Assembly (NCBI RefSeq): GCF_002777425.1
Contig: NZ_MDVC01000091.1
Location: 119,719-183,718, forward strand
DNA length: 64,000 nucleotides
Direction: 5' to 3'
Source of the DNA: Snodgrassella alvi
GTDB taxonomy: Bacteria > Pseudomonadota > Gammaproteobacteria > Burkholderiales > Neisseriaceae
Shown here piece after piece: positions 55,980 to 64,000 of this stretch. Positions within the stretch are counted from its first letter, which is position 1. Each line of letters starts with the position of its first letter. The notes below the pieces were generated by a model. It was not told the origin of the DNA. It saw only the letters and a program-made list of their open reading frames with translations, and did no database searches. Position numbers and translations under genes: made by a program.

Positions 55980-56483
55980 TTATTTCTTTTTCTGTTGCGG
56001 TTGGATGATGACATGTACCCGCCCTTTAGGCGCGCTCTTAACCGTATAAACTTCAGTATTGGTGTTATAGATAATCACAGCACCACGTGCCATATCGCCA
56101 CCGCGGTTTACCTGAGCATTACCAGTAATAGTAACAATACCACTCTGGCTTTCATAGTGCACATTATCACCCTGACCAAACACCATACCGTCTTTTTCCA
56201 GTTGCTGGCCAAACGTAGCCGGTTTGCCATCAGCAATAATGGTCTGGTTGCCGGCATTATCCTTATGCGCAGTCACACGGGCAGCATTCATATACATAGT
56301 ACCCTGCCGCATTTTAACATTACCAGTAAACACCGTTGTCTGATTCTGTTTGTCCAGTGAACCCTGATCTGCCTCAATCTGAATCGGTTGCTGCCGGTCA
56401 CTGTCCAGTGCCCATGCATGCACGCTGCCAGCAAGCAGCAACATAGCTGCTAAAACTTTACCATTAGTGCGAATGCGGATCAT
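55980..56483 (-). CDS. lptA: LPS transport periplasmic protein
   Basis: A 167-residue periplasmic bridge protein of the OstA/LptA fold. Signal peptide AAMLLLAGSVHAWA is cleaved near ALDSDRQQPIQIEAD, the standard mature start, followed by repeated beta-jellyroll strands (TVFTGNVKMRQGTMYMNAARVTAHKDNAGNQTIIADGKPATF). It links LptC to LptD. It overlaps lptC by 20 bases and precedes lptB by nine. Confidence 0.93.
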   Translation of the reverse strand: MIRIRTNGKVLAAMLLLAGSVHAWALDSDRQQPIQIEADQGSLDKQNQTTVFTGNVKMRQGTMYMNAARVTAHKDNAGNQTIIADGKPATFGQQLEKDGMVFGQGDNVHYESQSGIVTITGNAQVNRGGDMARGAVIIYNTNTEVYTVKSAPKGRVHVIIQPQQKKK

Positions 56484-57048
56484 AAATAATAGCCTTTACA
56501 CGCGCGGGTAAATTCAGAAAACCGCGCTGTTTGTCATATTCAAAACCTTGCGATGTACCACGTGACATACCATACTGGTATGTGACCGGTGCATCCGTTT
56601 TAATCACCTGAGTTTGTGTATCTACATGTAAAACACTGGTTTGCAGCTGGCCTTCCGGCTCATCGCCTACCGACTTCTTGTGCCACATTACCTGCCCAAG
56701 CAAATCCACCTTACGGCTGTCAGTATAATACTGGCCAGTACTGGCCTTAACACGATACAGTTCTGCGCCGTTTTTATACAGACTCATATCAGGATTATCG
56801 ATATAGATAACTGTCTGCTGTGGAAACTGCCGTGCAGCAGTTGCATGGATAGTTTCACTCAACTGCCCGTGCTCATCAAAGCGTTCACCGTTAATCGTAC
56901 TAATCTCATATTTCGGTTCTTTCGGATTCAGCGGAACTTCCACCATTTTCACTTCAGTAATGCGGTCGAGCCAGAAGCTGATACCACCAAGCGCCACCGC
57001 CAGAATCAGCGGGAACGCCCAGTTACTGCGACTGCGTAACACACTCAT
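56464..57048 (-). CDS. lptC: LPS export system protein
   Basis: A 194-residue single-pass inner-membrane protein. N-terminal anchor WAFPLILAVALGGISFWLD, then a periplasmic jellyroll (YEISTINGERFDEHGQLSETIHA...). It receives LPS from LptBFG and passes it to LptA. It overlaps kdsC by four bases and lptA by 20, so translation is coupled throughout the block. Confidence 0.92.
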   Translation of the reverse strand: MSVLRSRSNWAFPLILAVALGGISFWLDRITEVKMVEVPLNPKEPKYEISTINGERFDEHGQLSETIHATAARQFPQQTVIYIDNPDMSLYKNGAELYRVKASTGQYYTDSRKVDLLGQVMWHKKSVGDEPEGQLQTSVLHVDTQTQVIKTDAPVTYQYGMSRGTSQGFEYDKQRGFLNLPARVKAIIYDPHSH

Positions 57049-57614
57049 GCCAGATACTCCGCCATCTCAGCAGCCAGAAAACCTTGTGCATCCAGTAGCA
57101 AATCACATACCTCACGTACCGCACCGGCACCGCCCGATGCCCGGGTAACATAATCAGCATGCTGTAATACCAGCTCATGCGCATTGGGTACGGCTACCGC
57201 CAGCCCACAATGCTTCATCACCGGTAAATCCACCACATCATCACCGATATAAGCACATTGCTGTTCACCCAGCTCCAGTTGCTGGAGCAGTTGCTGATAA
57301 CAACTGCGTTTATCCGTAATACCCTTAAAGTAATGATGAATACCGAGCTGCTGAACACGAATCCCAACAGAGGGCGCATCACGTCCCGTAATAATTGCCG
57401 TCTGGATACCGTGCCGGTGCAGCATTTTCAGCCCATGCCCGTCCAGCGTATGGAATGCCTTGATTTCCTCGCCATTATCACGGATAAAGATACGGCCATC
57501 AGTCAGCACCCCGTCTACATCCATAATAAACAGCCTGATTTGCTGTGCAGCCTGCAATAGCGCAGTAGCAGACATCATTGCATTCATCAACATACCTTTA
57601 AAATAACTTGCCAA
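57045..57614 (-). CDS. kdsC: 3-deoxy-D-manno-octulosonate-8-phosphate phosphatase
   Basis: A 189-residue HAD phosphatase releasing Kdo from Kdo-8-P. Motif I is FIMDVDGVLTDG with the nucleophilic aspartate, motif II is IITGRDAP, and IGDDVVDLPVM is motif III/IV. The family forms tetramers and lacks a cap domain. The start may be at 57614 or at internal ATG codons (MNAMMSATALLQ). Between kdsD and lptC in the conserved Kdo/Lpt block. Confidence 0.93.
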   Translation of the reverse strand: MASYFKGMLMNAMMSATALLQAAQQIRLFIMDVDGVLTDGRIFIRDNGEEIKAFHTLDGHGLKMLHRHGIQTAIITGRDAPSVGIRVQQLGIHHYFKGITDKRSCYQQLLQQLELGEQQCAYIGDDVVDLPVMKHCGLAVAVPNAHELVLQHADYVTRASGGAGAVREVCDLLLDAQGFLAAEMAEYLA

Positions 57615-57619
57615 TCCGT

Positions 57620-58594
57620 CTAAACAATGCGCGCCTGTAATAAATCATGCATATTCAGCGCACCCACCGGACGGTTATCCACATCAATAACCACCAGACC
57701 ATTTACCTTATTGGCCTGCATGGTTTTCAAAGCTTCCGTAGCCAGCCGCTCCTGAGTAATGGTTTTAGGCGCATGCCCCATCACATCCGCCATCACCCAG
57801 TCTTTCAACTGCTGGTTACTCTGAAACAGGCGGCGTAAATCGCCATCTGTAAACAAACCAGTTAACTGCCCGTTGCAGTCTACCACTATCAGCATGCCCA
57901 AGCCTTTTTCGCTCATAGTCACAATGGCCTGACGCAATAGCGTATCTTCCTGTACCAGCGGCATATCCTGACCACCATGCATCACATCGGCCACCGTTAA
58001 CAACAAACGCTTACCCAAACTACCGGCCGGATGGCTCAGTGCAAAATCTTCCGGCGTAAACTGACGTGCCCGCAACAGCGCAACCGTCAGCGCATCGCCC
58101 AGTACCAGCACCGCAGTGGTACTGGATGTAGGTGCCAGCCCCAACGGACAGGCCTCATGTGATACATGAGCGCACAAATGAATATCCGCATGCCTTGCCA
58201 TACTGGAACTGGTTTTGCCGGTAATACAGATTAGCTGCACATGTTTGCGCTTGATGGCCGGTATCAGCGCCAGAATTTCCTCACTTTCACCGGAATTGGA
58301 CAGAGCAATCAACACATCACCATCAACAATCATACCCAGATCGCCATGTCCTGCTTCAGCCGGATGAACAAAATAGGCCGGTGTACCAGTGGAAGCCATA
58401 GAAGCAGCAATCTTGCGCCCGATATGGCCACTTTTACCCATACCGGTAATAATCACCCGCCCACGGCAATCCAGAATAGTGGCCACAGCCGCGGCAAAAT
58501 GCTCATCCAGACTGGCCGCAACTTCGCGTACAGCCTGCTCTTCAATAGCAAAAACTTCCTTGCCCCAGTCTAAATATTTATCCTGAACGTTCAT
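57620..58594 (-). CDS. kdsD: Arabinose-5-phosphate isomerase
   Basis: A 324-residue enzyme interconverting ribulose-5-P and arabinose-5-P, precursor for Kdo. An SIS domain (about 35-170; VIITGMGKSGHIGRKIAASMASTGTPAYFVHPAEAGHGD, LIALSNSGESEEIL) is followed by two CBS domains (DVMHGGQDMPLV; MGHAPKTITQ). The frame is open to 58702, but the added N-terminal 36 residues do not fit; MNVQDKYLDWGKEV at 58594 does. First gene of kdsD-kdsC-lptC-lptA-lptB-rpoN-hpf, all minus strand. Confidence 0.94.
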   Translation of the reverse strand: MNVQDKYLDWGKEVFAIEEQAVREVAASLDEHFAAAVATILDCRGRVIITGMGKSGHIGRKIAASMASTGTPAYFVHPAEAGHGDLGMIVDGDVLIALSNSGESEEILALIPAIKRKHVQLICITGKTSSSMARHADIHLCAHVSHEACPLGLAPTSSTTAVLVLGDALTVALLRARQFTPEDFALSHPAGSLGKRLLLTVADVMHGGQDMPLVQEDTLLRQAIVTMSEKGLGMLIVVDCNGQLTGLFTDGDLRRLFQSNQQLKDWVMADVMGHAPKTITQERLATEALKTMQANKVNGLVVIDVDNRPVGALNMHDLLQARIV

Positions 58595-58801
58595 AGCACC
58601 ATCAGCAGCAATAATAAGCAAACAAAGACACAACAAATTTAACCTGATTATAACCTGATAACAGTCATTATGTTTGCTTAAGGAACTTGTCAAAATACCC
58701 AAGCCTCGTTAGAGTAAACCATAACCCATGAGTAACCGGTTCAATCGATTGATTAACCTAAACAAATCATATCTAACAGATATTTACCACAAGGAAATAA
58801 T

Positions 58802-59857
58802 ATGGCCGTATTATCACAAGTCAACACACTGGGACAGCAAATCTGGTTGGACAACCTTTCCAGAAGCCTGATTCAGTCGGGAGAGCTGGCACAAATGCTG
58901 GAGGCAGGCATCAGTGGCGTGACTTCCAATCCGGCCATTTTCCAGAAAGCCTTCGCCGGCGACAGCCTGTACCAGAGCGATATCGCCCGTCTCAAACAGC
59001 AGGCACTTACCCCGAAACAGCGTTACGAACAGCTAGCCATGGCTGATGTACAGGCTGCATGTGATATTTGCCTGCCTTTATATGAGCGCACTCAGGGTAA
59101 AGCCGGCTTTGTCAGTCTGGAAGTCGCTCCCGATCTGGCCGACGACACACAGGCCACCGTTACCGAAGCTGTACGCCTATGGAAACTGCTTGACCGCCCC
59201 AATGTCATGATAAAAATACCTGCTACCAATAGCGGCATACAGGCTCTAACCACACTCGTGGCACAAGGCATCAACGTAAACCTTACCTTGCTGTTTTCCA
59301 AAGCACAGCTACAAAAATCATGGCAAGCGCATGCAGCCGGTATTCGCCAGCGTCTGGCCAACAACCTGCCCGTTGACCGCATACAAGTAGTAGCCAGCTT
59401 TTTCCTGTCGCGGATTGACAGCGCACTGGACATCACCCTGCCAGCCTCTTTACAGGGCAAAACCGCCATAGCACTGGCCAAAACCGCCTATGCCGAATGG
59501 CAGGAATTTACCCAAAGCCGCGAATTCACCGATCTGGCTGCACAGCAGGCCGCACCACTGCGCTTGCTCTGGGCTTCCACCGGCACCAAAAATCCGGCTT
59601 ATTCCGATGTCTGCTACATAGAAAACATCATTGGTGCAGATACCATCAATACCGTACCAGCCAATACCCTCAACGCCTTTATCGACCACGGCAAAGCTGC
59701 TGCTACCCTAACTCAGGACGTACAACAGGCCAAAAGCGTACTGATTGAAATCGAGCAACTGGGTATTAACCTTGAATCACTGGCCAGCCGTCTGCAACAG
59801 GAAGGATTACAACAATTTGTAGATGCTTTCGATGCCTTATTACAACCTTTAGCTTAA
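58802..59857 (+). CDS. tal: Transaldolase
   Basis: A 351-residue transaldolase of the longer bacterial class (as in Neisseria and actinobacteria). [13 protein letters not shown] lies near the N-terminus, and the Schiff-base lysine sits in [28 protein letters not shown] and [15 protein letters not shown] follow. It transfers a three-carbon unit in the non-oxidative pentose phosphate pathway. AAGGAAATAA precedes ATG 58802. Divergent from kdsD; closed by a long-stem terminator. Complete. Confidence 0.95.
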   Translation: MAVLSQVNTLGQQIWLDNLSRSLIQSGELAQMLEAGISGVTSNPAIFQKAFAGDSLYQSDIARLKQQALTPKQRYEQLAMADVQAACDICLPLYERTQGKAGFVSLEVAPDLADDTQATVTEAVRLWKLLDRPNVMIKIPATNSGIQALTTLVAQGINVNLTLLFSKAQLQKSWQAHAAGIRQRLANNLPVDRIQVVASFFLSRIDSALDITLPASLQGKTAIALAKTAYAEWQEFTQSREFTDLAAQQAAPLRLLWASTGTKNPAYSDVCYIENIIGADTINTVPANTLNAFIDHGKAAATLTQDVQQAKSVLIEIEQLGINLESLASRLQQEGLQQFVDAFDALLQPLA

Positions 59858-59874
59858 ATGGTTTAGGTTAAAAT

Positions 59875-59922
59875 AATAACAGGTATACATTATATTATGT
59901 GTAATGTATACCTGTTATTTTT
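59875..59922 (+). terminator. Terminator of tal
   Basis: Eighteen-base arms AATAACAGGTATACATTA (59875-59892) and their exact complement (59902-59919), then a T-run. Confidence 0.92.
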
Positions 59923-60323
59923 AATTTCAAATATAAAATTTGTATTACATATAACCAATAATTATATTGTAAAAATATAAAATTTATCTGAAATTATAAT
60001 TACAACTTAAATTTATTAAATCTAAATTGTAAAATGAATAAATGAAATATAAACAAAAGATTTTAAAAGTCACCAAAATTACTTTGTATAACAAAAAATC
60101 ATCATATATTTATACCTAAAAATTAAACGCTATCCTTACAGACATCACCAGCACTATTAACCGAGCATAGCAGAATACCACCACAGATAAACCAGCCTGA
60201 AACCGTACTGCCAGCACTACTGCCGCAATAAACCGCAAGAAAAAAGCCACAACAGCATACAAACCATCGTGGCCTTTTCAGCGATAATTAACACCTGTCC
60301 GTATTAATCGCGCCTAAACAATA
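59923..60323. other. AT-rich spacer between tal and fhs
   Basis: About 400 bases between converging genes. No gene found. The part near 60130-60300 is more GC-balanced but has no continuous frame. Confidence 0.4.
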
Positions 60324-62030
60324 CTAATGCAAGCCGACAATGTTGCCCTCAGCATCAACATCAATCTGCCGGTAAGCCGGTAAAGTACCCAGCCCCGGCA
60401 TCGTCATCACATTACCCGCATACACCCGAATAAAACCGGCACCGGCTGATAGCTGCAAACGTGTGATTTCAACATCAAAATCAGTAGGCACATTTTTCAG
60501 ATTAGGGTCGGCACTGATAGACAACGGCGTTTTCACCATACACAAAGGCAAATGGTCAAGCTTGAGCTGCTGGATTTCCGCCAGATTCTGCTCAGCCTGT
60601 GCAGACAGATTAGCCTGACGCGCGCCATATTTTTTCACCATCGTCTGAATCTTTTCCGCCAGCGGCATACTGTCCGCATAGGGCAGAGTAACCGCATTAT
60701 CCTGTGCACACGCAGCCACCACATGCCGTGCCAGCGCTTGCGTACCCGCACCGCCCTGAGTAAACGCATCACTGATTTCACAGGCACAAGCGCCGTGTTC
60801 CAGAGCATATTGTTTAACAAAATCCAGCTCTTCCTGATGGTCGTAAGGGAAGCGGTTAATCGCCACAATCACCGGCAAACCATAACTTTTCGCATTCTGG
60901 ATATGCCAGCCCAGATTGGCACTGCCTTCTGCCAGCAGTTCCACATTGCATTGCGTTACCTCCGCCGGTAACGCCTGCCCGGGCTTAATATTGAAGCGGC
61001 CACTGTTGGATTTCAAACTGCGTACCGTAGCCACCAGCACCACACAGGACGGCGCCACACCAGTCTGGCGATATTTGATATTAAAAAACTTCTCCATACC
61101 CATATCCGAACCAAAACCAGCTTCAGTGACCACATAATCGGCTAGCTGCAATCCCACCTTATCCGCCAGCACCGAAGAATTCCCATGAGCAATATTAGCA
61201 AACGGGCCGGCATGAATCAGCACCGGCGTTTGTTCCGCCGTCTGCATCAGATTAGGATTAATCGCCTCTTTCAGCAATACCGTCATCGCGCCGGCTACTT
61301 CCAGTTGTTCCGCCGTAATCGGATTACCCTGAATATCGTAAGCCAGAATAATCCGCCCGATACGCTGGCGCATATCCTGTAAATCAGTAGCTAGAGCCAG
61401 AATCGCCATCAGCTCCGAAGCTGCCGAAATCTCAAACCCGTCTTCCCGTTCCACCCCATTAACACCACCGCCCACACCCACCTTAATCCGGCGCAGCGCA
61501 CGGTCGTTATGGTCGATGACCCGTTTCCACACAATCCGGTTTTTATCAATATTCAGCCGTGGCAACTGCGTTTGCGCCGTAAACTCCTCACCCAGATGCT
61601 CCTCATGGTATAAGCGTGCATCCAGTGCCGCAGAGGCGAGATCATGCGCCGCCGTAATCGCATGAATATCACCGGTTAAATGCAGATTAAGCTTCTCCAT
61701 CGGCAACACCTGAGCCTTACCACCGCCAGCAGCACCACCTTTCACCCCAAACACCGGCCCCAGACTGGGCTGGCGAATACAGGCAATCGCCTTCTGCCCG
61801 ATAAAATTCAGCCCCTGACTCAGCCCGATTGTCGTAACCGTTTTACCTTCACCCAGCGGCGTAGGCGTAATGGCTGAGACCAGCACCAGCTTGCCCTGTT
61901 TTGCATCCGGCCGAATCACCTGTAAATCTACCTTAGCTACTTCACGGCCGTAAGACATAAGGTATTGTTCAGGGATGCCGCAGTTGCGGGCGATTTCTGT
62001 AATGGGCAGTAGTGTGGTGCTGGCTGTCAT
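60324..62030 (-). CDS. fhs: Formate--tetrahydrofolate ligase
   Basis: A 568-residue ATP-dependent ligase making 10-formyl-tetrahydrofolate from formate. The P-loop [20 protein letters not shown] lies near residues 55-74; [20 protein letters not shown] is the next family signature, and the C-terminal [17 protein letters not shown] is highly conserved. Length is normal (about 556-570). It feeds one-carbon units to purine and fMet synthesis. Start ATG 62030 follows AAGGAAATTCTAT. Monocistronic. Confidence 0.96.
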   Translation of the reverse strand: MTASTTLLPITEIARNCGIPEQYLMSYGREVAKVDLQVIRPDAKQGKLVLVSAITPTPLGEGKTVTTIGLSQGLNFIGQKAIACIRQPSLGPVFGVKGGAAGGGKAQVLPMEKLNLHLTGDIHAITAAHDLASAALDARLYHEEHLGEEFTAQTQLPRLNIDKNRIVWKRVIDHNDRALRRIKVGVGGGVNGVEREDGFEISAASELMAILALATDLQDMRQRIGRIILAYDIQGNPITAEQLEVAGAMTVLLKEAINPNLMQTAEQTPVLIHAGPFANIAHGNSSVLADKVGLQLADYVVTEAGFGSDMGMEKFFNIKYRQTGVAPSCVVLVATVRSLKSNSGRFNIKPGQALPAEVTQCNVELLAEGSANLGWHIQNAKSYGLPVIVAINRFPYDHQEELDFVKQYALEHGACACEISDAFTQGGAGTQALARHVVAACAQDNAVTLPYADSMPLAEKIQTMVKKYGARQANLSAQAEQNLAEIQQLKLDHLPLCMVKTPLSISADPNLKNVPTDFDVEITRLQLSAGAGFIRVYAGNVMTMPGLGTLPAYRQIDVDAEGNIVGLH

Positions 62031-62481
62031 ATAGAATTTCCTTATAATGGGATCTAAAGTTTTATTGTTAAAACAGCATAATTGTAGTTGTGTTTATATA
62101 AACCTAAAAGGGTAAATTAATTATTGCAGATGCTAAAATAAATTAATCTCTTCATCAATCATGTAATTAAAAATGCTAAATTTAGATTTTTGAAAAATAA
62201 GTAATTTTGAACTGTTGTTTTTGTAATACAGTTACACTATTTGCTGATATATAATATAAATTTATGATTTATATGAAGATATATAATAGGTTTTGCTATT
62301 CGATAATAAATTAAATTAATCTTTACATTTTAAAACTAATATCTATATTATTTTATCTTAAAATAATAAAATTAAAGGCGCATGATTAATATTTGTTTTT
62401 TAAAAAAATTTAAGTTTTTATTGATATCTAAAGAAATGTCAATAAAGAATCTATTAAAATGTATTTTAGCGATATTAGGTT
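62031..62481. other. Very AT-rich spacer before the ABC-3C-like genes
   Basis: About 450 bases, over 75% A+T by eye. No gene. It must hold promoters for fhs (minus) and for the accessory cluster (plus). The sharp change in composition marks the border of the acquired region. Confidence 0.45.
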
Positions 62482-63726
62482 ATGGATACAGTCAAAATAG
62501 AATTAAACAAAAGTTCAGCAGGAGCGCAAGGATTAGGATTTGATTATCAATTTTATTATTTTATTTATCTTGCTTTACAATTAAAAGAGGGAGAAAAAAT
62601 TGGTTATGAGTCCATAGAAGACGTTCATTTAGAAACCAATGAAAATACTAAAATATTAATTCAATTAAAGCATTCAATACAGACTGATAAGACAGGCGGT
62701 ATTGTTACGATGAGTAATCGTGATCCAATATTGTGGGAAACACTTAGCAGATGGGTTGGCTACATTAAAAAGCTTGATGATTTTTTGACTATCCATTCAT
62801 TCCGGTTTATTACGAATAAAACAGAAAATAATAATGAATTTATTAAAATACATAAACAATTTATTTTTGATAAAAATTTATCACTCTTTAAAAAACAATT
62901 AGTTGAGTTATTGAATAAAACTAGAGGTAATGAAAGTAGAAAGCATATAGATATAGTTTTGAACTTAGATGAAAAAAATTTATCTGAATTTCTACTGAAA
63001 CTCGATATTCAACTTGATGTGGGAGATATAGAACAGAAAATTAAAAATTATATTAACAACAATTGGCCAGTTCCCGAAAAAGATTTAGACAAAATTTATT
63101 CTCAGTTATTCACAAAGTTAAGTCATAGTAAATATGATGGGATTAGGAAATGTCAGAATTTTGTGATGACGTTTGATGAAATTAAACTTTTAAAAGTTAA
63201 TGTATGTAAGGATGTATATGGAAATGTTTCATTACCTATCAGAAACTTTATAAATGAGTTGCCAGAAAATCTTGAGGAGCAAATGTTCATTAGACAATTA
63301 AATGAAATTGGTGAGTTGGGATATGGAGAAAAAAAATCCAGACGAATAACAAAATATACTACTTTTATGCTAAATGCGATGAATAATATTGCGTGGTGGC
63401 TTAAGGATAATTATGTAACCACTGAACAAATAGAAAAATTTGAAAGCACATGCGTTGAAAGATGGGAAAGAATATTTGATGATCAATATAGAGAAATAGA
63501 AAGAGCAATATATAATAATGAGGCTAATATTGATGAACTTGAAAAAAATATATGTAATCAGGCAATTGGTGTTGTAAGAGGTATAAGAGAATTAGATTTA
63601 AAGATAGATGGTTTTCAAAATACGATAGGTATTGAGATAAATAATGGTTTTTTTTATTCTCTTTCAAACAGATTGGAGATAGGATGGCATTATGAATGGG
63701 AAAAAAAATATAAAACTCAATACTAA
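62482..63726 (+). CDS. ABC-3C system effector: PD-(D/E)XK-type nuclease domain with C-terminal ABC-3C region
   Basis: A 414-residue protein, strongly AT-rich in codon use. The N-terminus SSAGAQGLGFDYQFYYFIYLAL followed by GYESIEDVHLE (Glu43-Asp47 region) and ILIQLKHS (Gln61-x-Lys63) is the E/D...QxK pattern of restriction-like dsDNA nucleases of the Cap4/DUF4297 kind. The middle is helical; the last 150 residues (FMLNAMNNIAWWLKDN..., ERWERIFDDQYREI..., RGIRELDLKIDGFQNTIGIEINNGFFYSLSNRLEIGWHYEWEKKY) read like the ABC-3C C-terminal domain. The next gene, overlapping by 35 bases, looks like the ABC-3C middle component, which supports the assignment. Such systems are thought to act in biological conflict, probably anti-phage. 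Not verified by search. Confidence 0.75.
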   Translation: MDTVKIELNKSSAGAQGLGFDYQFYYFIYLALQLKEGEKIGYESIEDVHLETNENTKILIQLKHSIQTDKTGGIVTMSNRDPILWETLSRWVGYIKKLDDFLTIHSFRFITNKTENNNEFIKIHKQFIFDKNLSLFKKQLVELLNKTRGNESRKHIDIVLNLDEKNLSEFLLKLDIQLDVGDIEQKIKNYINNNWPVPEKDLDKIYSQLFTKLSHSKYDGIRKCQNFVMTFDEIKLLKVNVCKDVYGNVSLPIRNFINELPENLEEQMFIRQLNEIGELGYGEKKSRRITKYTTFMLNAMNNIAWWLKDNYVTTEQIEKFESTCVERWERIFDDQYREIERAIYNNEANIDELEKNICNQAIGVVRGIRELDLKIDGFQNTIGIEINNGFFYSLSNRLEIGWHYEWEKKYKTQY

Positions 63727-64000
63727 TCATTATTATATATATAATAATGAGGCATTAGCTGGAGCCGTATTTAAATCAATTTTAAATAGAATTAACCAAT
63801 TAGACATAGCTAAAGGTTGTTTAGTGCTACCATTTTTATTGGATAAACGAACAGTCAATTGTCTAATAAACAATAATAATAATCAATTGACTCTATCACA
63901 ACTAATAAAAAATAATCCTAGAGTATTCGTATCATTTAATAAACGGTATTTATCTTTATTGCCAGTTTATATTAATTTTATTACTATATTTCAAAATGCT
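63692..64000 (+). CDS. ABC-three-component system middle component, N-terminal part (cut by window edge)
   Basis: An open frame of 103 codons from ATG 63692 to the right edge, overlapping the effector gene by 35 bases in another frame. AGGATGG lies before its start. Conserved features of the middle component are visible: the YNNEALAGAVFKSIL beginning, LVLPFLLDKRTVNCLIN, LTLSQLIKNNPRVFVSFNKR, and LLPVYINFITIFQNA, all arranged as in the small (about 150-180 residue) helical middle proteins of ABC-3C systems. In these systems the middle protein links the effector to an SMC/Rad50-like ABC ATPase, usually encoded next. About a third of the gene and the ATPase are outside the window. Confidence 0.75.
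   Translation, partial: MNGKKNIKLNTNHYYIYNNEALAGAVFKSILNRINQLDIAKGCLVLPFLLDKRTVNCLINNNNNQLTLSQLIKNNPRVFVSFNKRYLSLLPVYINFITIFQNA

Noticed and set aside
1..64000. CRISPR arrays, insertion sequences, prophage and rRNA operons.
   Set aside because: No regularly spaced repeats, transposase, integrase, phage structural genes or rRNA sequence were seen on either strand.

Overview
The window is about 64 kb of a chromosome from a Neisseriaceae-type betaproteobacterium. This is inferred from gene content and protein wording, not from a search. EngB, HisI, ExoIII, MisR/MisS and KdsD read very like their Neisseria counterparts. Both major porins start with a Neisseria-like leader (MKKTLIALALTTLPVAAMA), and two terminators carry a DNA-uptake-sequence dialect (AGGCTGCCTGAA or one base off). 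Low-to-moderate GC, very AT-rich spacers and an acetoacetate/short-chain-fatty-acid cluster would fit a host-associated genus such as Snodgrassella, but the genus is only a guess.

Layout. 1-9 kb: 5' part of tyrS, ychF, tRNA-Met, an orphan ORF, cysE, rng, pyrD and an SppA/SohB peptidase, mostly on the minus strand. 9-22 kb: a DhaK-DhaL fusion kinase, galU, rluC, rne behind a long leader, two tandem porins, a DedA protein, pyrE and xth. 22-30 kb: one minus-strand block atoD-atoA-atoE-atoB-atoS-atoC for acetoacetate and short-chain fatty acid use. It is preceded by a good sigma-54 promoter and an upstream palindrome. 30-35 kb: tRNA-Asn, tRNA-Lys, a Gram-positive-like nicotinamidase and an SOS-type mutasome cassette (UmuD-like protein, exonuclease/GIY-YIG fusion, UmuC). 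35-40 kb: maf, acuI/yhdH, an SDR dehydrogenase, a small protein of unknown function and phoH. 40-46 kb: hisB, then hisH-hisA-(membrane protein)-hisF-hisI-hisE and tatABC. 46-53 kb: a PglL-type oligosaccharyltransferase, the MisR/MisS (CpxRA-like) two-component system, engB and a TerC/CBS/CorC membrane protein. 53-59 kb: the conserved block kdsD-kdsC-lptC-lptA-lptB-rpoN-hpf for Kdo synthesis, LPS transport and sigma-54. 59-62 kb: tal and fhs.

The last 1.5 kb is different: very AT-rich and cut by the window edge. It encodes two overlapping genes that I read as the nuclease effector and the middle component of an ABC-three-component (ABC-3C) conflict/defence system. The ABC ATPase should lie just outside the window. 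This is the most interesting accessory element here.

Connections between genes: rpoN (sigma-54) lies in the same window as the sigma-54-dependent regulator AtoC and its target promoter. Both RNase E and RNase G are present, each with a notable leader structure. The UmuD-like protein has an N-terminal extension, and a 23-bp palindrome abuts its start codon, which suggests self-regulation.
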